Source: Schleiferiaceae bacterium
GTDB taxonomy: Bacteria; Bacteroidota; Bacteroidia; Flavobacteriales; Schleiferiaceae
DNA length: 5,018 nt
Assembly (NCBI GenBank): GCA_025210575.1
Contig: JAOARK010000466.1
Location: forward strand, 1-5,018
Direction: 5' to 3'
Shown: one piece after another, positions 1 to 5,018 of the stretch
How positions within the stretch are numbered: position 1 is the stretch's first letter
Layout of the letters: each line of letters opens with the position of its first letter
Translations under genes and position numbers: made by a program
The notes under the pieces: generated by a model
Database searches by the model: none
Told to the model about the DNA's origin: nothing
What the model saw: only the letters and a program-made list of their open reading frames with translations

Positions 1-75
1 TGCTTCAAACAGTGGTTGCGCCACTAAAGCGATTCCATTTAAAATGAACATTATTGCGAGTAACCACTTTTTCAT
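1..75 (-). CDS. N-terminal fragment of an exported protein, third gene of the Bat-type operon
   Basis: Only the first 25 codons lie in the window; the gene continues past the left edge. The translation starts MKKWLLAIMFILNG and reaches an Ala-Gln junction at residues 19-20. This is a typical Bacteroidota type I signal peptide: two lysines, about 15 hydrophobic residues, then a small-residue cleavage site. The ATG (75-73) overlaps the TGA stop of the upstream DUF58 gene in an ATGA arrangement, which suggests translational coupling and one mRNA. In Bacteroidota, the slot after moxR and DUF58 is often filled by a BatD-like or hypothetical exported protein ahead of the von Willebrand A genes. That identity is inferred from context only, because the mature domain is not visible. 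Confidence 0.6.
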   Translation of the reverse strand, partial: MKKWLLAIMFILNGIALVAQPLFEA

Positions 76-935
76 GCCCTTTGCTTAAAGTAGTTTAACA
101 ACTGTTTTACGTAAGACTCTTCGGTATTTACAGAAAAGTTTCCTGAACCGCTTTTGGCGAAGTGGTTTTTAAAATCAGATTTAGCCTGATGTTGTATTTG
201 GTTAAAAGATCTACGCACTTTTTTGCTACTTGTGTTCAGCCAAAAACTCTTACCTGTTTCTTTGTCATGCGATAGCACTAAACCTAGATTTGGAAGTGTT
301 TCCTCAAGTTTGTCGTAAACCCTTATGCCGGTTATGTCATGTTTTTTAGCTACTACACGCAAAGGTTTTTCATAAGGCGCACTCACAAAATCTGAAAGCA
401 AAAACACAATTGCTTTTTTCTTCATGATTCCTGCTAGATATTCTAATGCTAATCCTATATCAGTCCCTTTACCTTCAGGTTCAAGTTCAATAAGATCTCG
501 AATAATGTGCAATGCGTGCTGTTTTCCTTTTTTAGGAGGAATAAACTTCTCGATCTTATCACTAAAAAAGAGAATGCCCACCTTGTCGTTGTTTTGAATT
601 GCAGAAAAAGCCAGCGTTGCACATATTTCAGTTATAACTTCACGCTTCCTTTTTTCTGAGCCGAAAAATTCAGAACCCGAAACGTCAACCATCAATACCA
701 TGGTAAGCTCGCGTTCTTCCTCAAAAGTCTTAATGTAGGGTTCGTTCAAACGTGCAGTCACCATCCAATCTATGGCTCTTACATCATCGCCATATTGATA
801 TTTTCTCACCTCGGCAAAACTCATCCCTCTTCCTTTAAACGAGCTATGGTATTCACCAGAGAAAATATGATCAGACAAGCGTCTTGTCTTGATCTCAATC
901 TTACGAACTTGCTTAAGTAACTCTTTAGTATCCAA
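72..935 (-). CDS. DUF58 family protein with vWA-like MIDAS fold, Bat operon
   Basis: This is a 287-residue cytoplasmic DUF58 protein of normal length and complete at both ends. The family signature is at residues 25-57: FSGEYHS, FKGRGM, an EVRKYQYGDD stretch and IDW. A von Willebrand A-like core follows, with all metal-ion-dependent adhesion site elements present: D84-x-S86-x-S88, T158 in GTD, and D182 in LLSDF. I see no signal peptide or membrane helix. DUF58 proteins are encoded beside MoxR ATPases and are thought to work with them as a chaperone-like pair acting on vWA partners or metalloproteins; the exact substrate is unknown. The initiation codon is TTG (935-933). No ATG, GTG or TTG lies in frame between it and the upstream stop at 995-993, and MDTKELL is the usual family N-terminus. 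An AAGGA (956-952) lies too far upstream for this start but would suit an in-frame ATT at 941-939. The gene starts 37 bases after moxR ends, and its stop overlaps the next start. Confidence 0.95.
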   Translation of the reverse strand: MDTKELLKQVRKIEIKTRRLSDHIFSGEYHSSFKGRGMSFAEVRKYQYGDDVRAIDWMVTARLNEPYIKTFEEERELTMVLMVDVSGSEFFGSEKRKREVITEICATLAFSAIQNNDKVGILFFSDKIEKFIPPKKGKQHALHIIRDLIELEPEGKGTDIGLALEYLAGIMKKKAIVFLLSDFVSAPYEKPLRVVAKKHDITGIRVYDKLEETLPNLGLVLSHDKETGKSFWLNTSSKKVRRSFNQIQHQAKSDFKNHFAKSGSGNFSVNTEESYVKQLLNYFKQRA

Positions 936-972
936 TTTAATGGGGGCTAATTCCTTAAAAGTGGTTGATTGC

Positions 973-1977
973 TTAAGGTACCTGAACGGTATTTAGAATA
1001 TCGGTTATAATATCTTCAGAGCTTATGTTTTCAGCTTCAGCTTCATAGGTTACACCAATTCTGTGTCTTAAAACTTCATAAGCCAATGCTCTAACATCTT
1101 CGGGAATTACATACCCTCTTCTGTTGATGAAAGCTTGTGCTTTTGCAGCTAAAGCTAGATTGATGCTAGCACGTGGTGATGCACCAAAACCAATGAGTGC
1201 TTTTAATTTTTCGAGATTGTATTTTTCTGGGAATCGTGTGGCAAACACGATATCCAAAATATATTTTTCAATCTTCTCATCCATGTATACCTCGCGAACC
1301 AGTTCTCTCGCTTTCATGATCTGATCTATGCTTACAACCGACTGAATAGCATCTGCCTGAAGTGCTAAATTTTGACGCATAATGATCTGCTCTTCTTCCA
1401 TTTCTGGATAAGAGATCACTGTCTTCAACATGAAACGATCTACCTGCGCTTCTGGTAAAGGATAAGTTCCTTCTTGTTCTACTGGGTTCTGTGTGGCGAG
1501 CACTAGAAAAGGTTTAGGTAGTTGCATGGTCTCATCACCAATGGTCACCTGTCTTTCTTGCATAGCCTCCAGTAAAGCACTTTGTACTTTGGCAGGGGCT
1601 CTGTTAATCTCATCTGCGAGAACGAAATTTGCAAAAACAGGTCCTTTTTTAATGCTGAATTCATGCTCTTTAATATTGTATACCTGTGTGCCAATAACAT
1701 CACTCGGTAATAGATCTGGAGTAAATTGAATTCTTGAGAATGAACCATCCAGAGCTTCGGATAAAGATTTAATGGCCAAAGTTTTTGCAAGTCCAGGTAC
1801 ACCTTCTAAAAGAATGTGCCCGTTGCCAAGTAACCCGATCAAAAGGCTATTCATCATTTTGCTTTGCCCAATGATCTTCTTTTGAACCTCCATGTTCAAG
1901 AGCTCGATGAAAGCACTTTCTTTTGCAATTCTTTCGTTTAGCTCTTTGATATCTACGGCATTTGTATTCGTTTCCAT
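973..1977 (-). CDS. moxR: MoxR-family AAA+ ATPase, first gene of the Bat-type operon
   Basis: This is a 334-residue AAA+ ATPase of the MoxR subfamily, complete and of usual length. It is numbered here from the ATG at 1977-1975. The Walker A loop GVPGLAKT is at 59-66, Walker B LADEINRA at about 120-127, and sensor 1 ATQNP at 161-165. The arginine-finger region QVDRF is at 178-182 and the sensor 2 motif GASPRA at 265-270. All key residues are intact. MoxR proteins are cytoplasmic hexameric ATPases that assist maturation of protein complexes together with vWA-domain partners, here the adjacent DUF58 protein. The frame is open upstream to a GTG at 2046, which would add 23 residues. I chose the inner ATG because METNTNAVDIKELNERI looks like the family N-terminus, whereas the extra residues look like translated leader and cover both inverted repeats. 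Transcription probably starts in the 110-base gap shared with the divergent kinase gene. Confidence 0.95.
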   Translation of the reverse strand: METNTNAVDIKELNERIAKESAFIELLNMEVQKKIIGQSKMMNSLLIGLLGNGHILLEGVPGLAKTLAIKSLSEALDGSFSRIQFTPDLLPSDVIGTQVYNIKEHEFSIKKGPVFANFVLADEINRAPAKVQSALLEAMQERQVTIGDETMQLPKPFLVLATQNPVEQEGTYPLPEAQVDRFMLKTVISYPEMEEEQIIMRQNLALQADAIQSVVSIDQIMKARELVREVYMDEKIEKYILDIVFATRFPEKYNLEKLKALIGFGASPRASINLALAAKAQAFINRRGYVIPEDVRALAYEVLRHRIGVTYEAEAENISSEDIITDILNTVQVP

Positions 1978-1979
1978 GT

Positions 1980-1993
1980 AGAATTGTAATTCT
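1980..1993. promoter_or_regulatory. 14-base palindrome just before the moxR start
   Basis: The sequence AGAATTGTAATTCT has perfect 6-base arms (AGAATT and AATTCT) around a 2-base centre. It lies two bases upstream of the moxR ATG. In DNA it could be an operator for a dimeric regulator. In the moxR mRNA it would form a weak AT-rich hairpin over the ribosome landing site. The symmetry is visible directly; either function is inference, and AT-rich palindromes of this size do occur by chance. Confidence 0.35.
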
Positions 1994-1998
1994 TTAAT

Positions 1999-2020
1999 AT
2001 CCGGTTTAGCCGGATTTTTT
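1999..2020. repeat. Inverted repeat with T-run in the moxR leader
   Basis: The arms ATCCGG (1999-2004) and CCGGAT (2010-2015) pair perfectly around a 5-base TTTAG loop. The right arm runs into a T-tract (2015-2020) on the plus strand. This resembles a small intrinsic terminator read rightward, but no plus-strand gene ends here. Read leftward it lies about 20 bases upstream of the moxR ATG, so it would be a hairpin in the moxR 5' leader or an operator. The stem is short, so any terminator activity would be weak. Confidence 0.4.
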
Positions 2021-2047
2021 AAGGGGCGGTAAAATAACAAATCCACC

Positions 2048-2055
2048 TATTTTTG
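2048..2055 (+). promoter_or_regulatory. Bacteroidota -7 promoter element for the fructosamine kinase gene
   Basis: TATTTTTG matches the Bacteroidota primary-sigma -7 consensus TAnnTTTG at all six fixed positions. It lies 32 bases upstream of the ATG at 2088, which would give a leader of roughly 25 bases. I see no convincing TTG-type -33 element at the expected spacing (about 19-21 bases upstream), so the call rests on the -7 box, the divergent gap and the distance to the gene. Confidence 0.45.
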
Positions 2056-2087
2056 GGTTGTTAATGGCCTGTTAAAAACTACCTGTT

Positions 2088-2948
2088 ATGACAATAATTG
2101 AGCTTAGAAATTTACTGGATCAATTAGGGATTGATGTAGTTGAAGAGGAGTTGAAATCTGTAAGCGGAGGCGATATAAATTTCGCTGTTCAGATTCCTTC
2201 CAACAAAGGGAAACTTTTTATGAAGTATAACTCAAATAGCGAGTTTCCTGATATGCTCAGAACAGAGGCGAAAGGATTGGAAATTCTTAGTTCGAGTAAA
2301 TGCATTGGGCTTCCTGAGGTTATAAATCAAGGTGCTTTTGGAGATTGGCAATATTTGGTACTTGAGTGGATTCCGGAAACTCAAAAAGATCACAAGTTTT
2401 GGTCAATCTTCGGGAAGAAATTGGCACAATTACACTTGACTACTAGCGATTTTTTCGGGCTTGATCATGACAATTACATCGGTTCACTACCTCAGAAAAA
2501 TGAAAAGAAAGATGCATGGGATACGTTCTATTTTGAAAATAGATTAGAGCCATTAATGCGAGAGAATTATGATGCTGGACTTTTTACCAGAAAGGAGAGA
2601 AATCAATTAGAGAGATTATCAACCCAACTGTATGATATTGTTCCTGCAGAAGCACCCGCACTTTTACATGGCGATCTTTGGAATGGAAACTATATGTCAA
2701 GTTCTGAAGGTCCAGTGCTTATAGATCCTTCTGTTTATTATGGTCATCGGGAAATGGATATCGCTATGATGCATTTGTTTGGTGGCTTTCATCCAGAGTT
2801 GTTTGAGGCTTATCATCAATTTTATCCCTTAGAAAAAGGTTGGGAGGACCGATTGGAAGTCCATCAGCTGTATCCTTTGTTAGTGCACACTTCTCTATTC
2901 GGTTCGTCTTATGCGCAAAGCGTAAAGGCGATATTGGCCAAATACTAA
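2088..2948 (+). CDS. Fructosamine/ketosamine kinase family protein
   Basis: This is a 286-residue protein of full family length (fructosamine-3-kinase type, YniA-like, protein-kinase-like fold). Family members phosphorylate ketosamines formed by non-enzymatic glycation of proteins or small amines, making the adducts unstable so that the free amine is restored. Visible motifs are SGGDIN at 26-31, likely nucleotide-binding K46 in FMKY, E60 in the following helix, and the hinge LVLEWI at 90-95. These are followed by FG..LAQLH at 108-116, DNYIGSLPQKN at 128-138, the catalytic loop HGDLWNGN at 194-201 (catalytic D196, N201), and LIDPSVYYGHREMD at 211-224 with metal-binding D213. The catalytic set is intact and there is no signal peptide, so it is a cytoplasmic enzyme. 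The ATG follows a -7 promoter match, and no Shine-Dalgarno sequence is evident. Its TAA interlocks with the stop of the convergent pdeM gene. Its natural substrate cannot be read from the sequence. Confidence 0.94.
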   Translation: MTIIELRNLLDQLGIDVVEEELKSVSGGDINFAVQIPSNKGKLFMKYNSNSEFPDMLRTEAKGLEILSSSKCIGLPEVINQGAFGDWQYLVLEWIPETQKDHKFWSIFGKKLAQLHLTTSDFFGLDHDNYIGSLPQKNEKKDAWDTFYFENRLEPLMRENYDAGLFTRKERNQLERLSTQLYDIVPAEAPALLHGDLWNGNYMSSSEGPVLIDPSVYYGHREMDIAMMHLFGGFHPELFEAYHQFYPLEKGWEDRLEVHQLYPLLVHTSLFGSSYAQSVKAILAKY

Positions 2949-3580
2949 ATCTTTACGATTTCGTTTTCAAAGATGGCATAGATCTCAGCTCCTTTGGTTG
3001 GCATTTTCATGGCACCGGTTAAATTCCCAAAGGCTGGCATTATCAACTGGTTCTTTTTTTTCCAAAAACAAGGGAGTTTGGCGTACTGTCTTCCTTTTCC
3101 TTTAATCACCACACCAGGGTGCAAATGCCCGGAAACATAGAATAGATCCTTCTTCATTTCTTCCACAGGTTCATGAGTAAACAAAAATGGCGGCTCAAAC
3201 CATTCTTCTATTGCATCAAGATTTTCCGGAAGCATCGGTAAAATAGCTTGGTCATGGTTTCCGATGACAAGCTTAAATTGTGTTTCGGGGAAATGGTCCA
3301 TCCAGGTTTTAAACCAGTTCCATTCTTCATTGTAGTTAGAATGAAAAAGGTCTCCTAGGAAAATTACGGTTTTGGGTCTAATATCAAAAATAACCTTGGC
3401 AATGGCATTGAGATCTTCGTGACCAATTAATGAAGGAATGGGTAAACCCGCTTTTTGGAAATGACTTGCTTTACCAAGGTGTACATCAGAAACAACAAGT
3501 GTGGATTGCTCTTTCCAATACAGGCATTTATTGGCCATAAGCCAAAACGAATTGTTATGAATATCTAGTGCTATTTTCAA
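2945..3580 (-). CDS. pdeM: PdeM-type metallophosphoesterase (ligase-associated DNA damage response endonuclease family)
   Basis: This is a 211-residue calcineurin-like phosphoesterase of the PdeM type, full length for the family. Metal-binding motifs appear in order: D32-x-H34 in DVHLGK, D77 in GDLFHS, N108-H109 in GNHD, H136 in FTHEP, and H152-x-H154 in GHLHP. The C-terminal PCFW (170-173) and MPAFGNLTGA (181-190) segments separate PdeM from generic phosphoesterases. Family members are manganese-dependent nucleases found with Lhr-like helicase and ATP-dependent ligase genes in DNA repair loci. Here neither partner is adjacent: the kinase gene overlaps its end and a divergent gene lies 40 bases from its start. 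The start is TTG (3580-3578). No ATG, GTG or TTG lies between it and an in-frame stop at 3601-3599. The next ATG (residue 15) would remove the first beta strand, so TTG is preferred. There is no signal peptide. An orphan PdeM paralogue with another role remains possible. Confidence 0.88.
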   Translation of the reverse strand: MKIALDIHNNSFWLMANKCLYWKEQSTLVVSDVHLGKASHFQKAGLPIPSLIGHEDLNAIAKVIFDIRPKTVIFLGDLFHSNYNEEWNWFKTWMDHFPETQFKLVIGNHDQAILPMLPENLDAIEEWFEPPFLFTHEPVEEMKKDLFYVSGHLHPGVVIKGKGRQYAKLPCFWKKKNQLIMPAFGNLTGAMKMPTKGAEIYAIFENEIVKI

Positions 3581-3620
3581 TTCAAAAACATTAATTTGCT
3601 ATTCAATCAAAACCACAAAA

Positions 3621-4280
3621 ATGCAAATAGAGTCATTCTCTTTTGAACAAGAGCTCGAAGATTTTACCAAAATAAATTATCAGGGAATAGGCAACATCAC
3701 CTTGACTCAAGGAAATCAGCCAAAATTAAAGGTATCAAGCAAAATTGAAGCTGAGGATGCGATTGAAGCGAAAATGGTCAAAGGAGTTTTGAAACTAAAA
3801 GTAAAAGACCCATTTACGTTAAGTCTAAAGTCATTTGCTCGATTTGAAGCTCCAGACCTAAGGGTTGAATTGGTGGTGAAAGAATTAGAAGAAATAGTCT
3901 TTAATGGCTTGGGTAATATGTTGAATGTGGGAGTGTTGGAATGCTATGATCTAAAGTTGGTAAACAAGGGGGTTGGCAAAGTTCAATTACAATTGGATGT
4001 AAAGTCGCTCACCTCAAAACTCGAAGGAGCTGGTACGCTTGAGATCACTGGTTATGGAGAACGGCATGAATGTAAACTCAATGGCACTGGGAAGATAGAT
4101 GCCAAAGGTTTTGAAGTGGAAGAAGCAGTGGCCGTTGCCCACGGTATAGGTCGTATTGATGTGTATGCATCAAAGAAGTTGGAAGCTAAACTCACTGGTG
4201 TGGGAACCATTCGCCATTATGGCGACCCCGATAGAATTGAAAGTAAACTAAAAGGAATGGGCAGCATAATCAAAGGATAA
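3621..4280 (+). CDS. DUF2807-type (head GIN domain) beta-solenoid protein lacking a signal peptide
   Basis: This 219-residue protein resembles the DUF2807 / head-GIN family, often labelled putative auto-transporter adhesin in Bacteroidota. Its function is unknown. Gly-x-Gly motifs fall at residues 22, 96, 117, 136, 155, 175, 193 and 212. The last seven are spaced 18-21 residues apart, as expected for one turn each of a beta-solenoid. Alternating hydrophobic strands lie between them, for example LKLVNKGVGKVQLQL and CKLNGTGKIDAKGF. Family members are usually exported or lipid-anchored, yet this one begins MQIESFSFEQELEDF, with no hydrophobic segment or lipobox. The frame upstream closes at a TGA (3558-3560) without another ATG, GTG or TTG start and without signal-like sequence, so a missed N-terminus is unlikely. 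The protein therefore looks cytoplasmic unless exported another way. An exported barrel gene starts three bases after its stop, so the two are probably co-transcribed. A weak -7-like box (TTAATTTG, 3591-3598) precedes the ATG. Confidence 0.82.
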   Translation: MQIESFSFEQELEDFTKINYQGIGNITLTQGNQPKLKVSSKIEAEDAIEAKMVKGVLKLKVKDPFTLSLKSFARFEAPDLRVELVVKELEEIVFNGLGNMLNVGVLECYDLKLVNKGVGKVQLQLDVKSLTSKLEGAGTLEITGYGERHECKLNGTGKIDAKGFEVEEAVAVAHGIGRIDVYASKKLEAKLTGVGTIRHYGDPDRIESKLKGMGSIIKG

Positions 4281-4283
4281 ACT

Positions 4284-5018
4284 ATGAAGAAAAACTACAC
4301 AAAAGCACTATTATTATTGAGTTTTATAGGGGTTGGGATGACTCTTTCAGCTCAATATTCAACCAAAAAAGTACGTAGCGTACACGAGGCATACACCGAT
4401 AGTTTGAAAAACTATGAATACAACTATGTTTTTCCTATCTGGGGTCAACAAGTGTATAGAAAAGGCTTCGATATTCCTTACCCAGCAGGGATTATGGCCA
4501 ACTATGCATGGGTAAGCCAGAATATTATACTGGAGAATATGCAATTGGGTCTGAAAACAGACAATGTTGATATTCCATTAACCGATGTGAGTTTCATACA
4601 ATTTGGAGATAACACTAATGAGAGTTACAGTATTAACGTTCGCCCAGATCTATGGGTATTTCCGTTTTTAAATGTTTATGGAATTTTTGGAGGGGGACAG
4701 TCCACCACTAATGTTGAGTTGACATATCCTGTAACATTGACTTCTTCGGTAACACAAAGCATAAGAACTGCAGGTTTCGGAGTAATGGGTGCCTTTGGAA
4801 TTGGCCCTGCATGGTTAAGTGTTGATGCAAACTGGACCTGGAGTAAACCTGAACTGTTGGATAAGCCTGTTTTGGTTAGAATTTTAGGGATTCGCCTAGG
4901 GCATACTTTTACTTTTAAGAATAGGCCAGATAGAAATGTGGCCTTTTGGATAGGCGGTTTTAGAATGCAAATGCAAAGTGAAACCGTTGGACAAATATCG
5001 CTTAGAGATGCATTGCCA
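4284..5018 (+). CDS. Exported, probable outer-membrane beta-barrel protein, 3' end outside window
   Basis: The frame runs open from the ATG at 4284 to the window edge, giving 245 residues and no stop. Residues 1-24 (MKKNYTKALLLLSFIGVGMTL, then SAQ) form a signal peptide with probable cleavage between A23 and Q24. The mature part has alternating aromatic/hydrophobic and polar residues typical of transmembrane beta strands, with glycine-rich turns. Examples are SYSINVRPDLWVFPFLNVYG (114-133), IRTAGFGVMGAFGIGPAWLS (160-179), VRILGIRLGHTFTF (198-211) and NVAFWIGGFRMQM (218-230). I recognise this as a barrel-like envelope protein but cannot assign a named family or substrate. It starts three bases after the DUF2807 gene, so the pair is likely one operon. 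Transport, enzymatic and structural roles all remain open. Confidence 0.75.
   Translation, partial: MKKNYTKALLLLSFIGVGMTLSAQYSTKKVRSVHEAYTDSLKNYEYNYVFPIWGQQVYRKGFDIPYPAGIMANYAWVSQNIILENMQLGLKTDNVDIPLTDVSFIQFGDNTNESYSINVRPDLWVFPFLNVYGIFGGGQSTTNVELTYPVTLTSSVTQSIRTAGFGVMGAFGIGPAWLSVDANWTWSKPELLDKPVLVRILGIRLGHTFTFKNRPDRNVAFWIGGFRMQMQSETVGQISLRDALP

Noticed and set aside
1124..1802. Open frames on both strands inside moxR (1124-1324, 1493-1729, 1545-1802)
   Set aside because: They overlap a strongly conserved AAA+ coding frame, have no recognisable domains and look like shadows of it.
1999..2020. Intrinsic terminator on the plus strand
   Set aside because: The hairpin and T-run have the right look, but no plus-strand gene ends upstream of it. 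The stem is only six pairs, so it is reported as an inverted repeat instead.
1978..2046. A 23-residue N-terminal extension of MoxR starting at GTG 2046
   Set aside because: The extra residues do not look like a MoxR N-terminus. They cover both inverted repeats and the probable promoter region, and the inner ATG gives the usual length and N-terminal sequence.
2840..3022. Small plus-strand open frame across the kinase and pdeM ends
   Set aside because: It overlaps two well-supported genes in other frames and has no protein-like features of its own.
3621..4280. Tandem DNA repeat suggested by the periodic Gly-x-Gly motifs
   Set aside because: The periodicity is at the protein level only. The codons and flanking bases of successive turns differ, so it reflects solenoid structure and not a recent DNA duplication.
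4359..4544. Minus-strand open frame of 61 codons
   Set aside because: It lies inside the exported barrel gene, whose continuous frame, signal peptide and strand pattern are much better supported.
1..5018. Defence system, mobile element, CRISPR array or tRNA
   Set aside because: No transposase, integrase, repeat-spacer pattern or tRNA-like cloverleaf was seen. Apart from the two uncharacterised plus-strand genes at the right, the genes belong to recognisable chromosomal families.

Overview
The window looks like chromosomal DNA of a member of the Bacteroidota. The MoxR ATPase and DUF58 protein have the form seen at the head of Bat (aerotolerance-type) operons in that phylum. Both secreted proteins have signal peptides ending in an Ala-Gln junction. 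One gene start has a match to the Bacteroidota -7 promoter element TAnnTTTG, and clear Shine-Dalgarno sequences are absent. The DNA is AT-rich and densely coded. I see no tRNA, rRNA, CRISPR array, insertion sequence or phage gene.

Region 1 (positions 1-1977, minus strand) is the start of a Bat-type operon, read right to left. It holds a MoxR-family AAA+ ATPase, then a DUF58 protein with an intact metal-ion-dependent adhesion site, then the first 25 codons of an exported protein whose ATG overlaps the DUF58 stop codon. In this phylum the operon normally continues with von Willebrand A, TPR and BatD-like proteins, which would lie left of position 1.

Region 2 (1978-2087) is a divergent intergenic stretch of 110 bases. 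It carries two inverted repeats next to the moxR start and a -7 promoter match facing right.

Region 3 (2088-3580) holds a fructosamine/ketosamine kinase-family protein (plus strand) and a PdeM-type metallophosphoesterase (minus strand). Their stop codons interlock tail to tail by 4 bases. The kinase would act in repair of glycated proteins or amines. PdeM is a DNA-repair nuclease family that usually sits beside a ligase and an Lhr-like helicase, neither of which is next to it here.

Region 4 (3621-5018, plus strand) is a two-gene unit. The first encodes a DUF2807-type beta-solenoid protein with eight Gly-x-Gly motifs but no export signal. Three bases later begins an exported, probably outer-membrane beta-barrel protein that runs off the right edge.

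Most of the window is recognisable housekeeping or accessory gene content. I found no clear new multi-gene system. The least explained pieces are the signal-less DUF2807 protein paired with the uncharacterised barrel, and the inverted repeats ahead of moxR.
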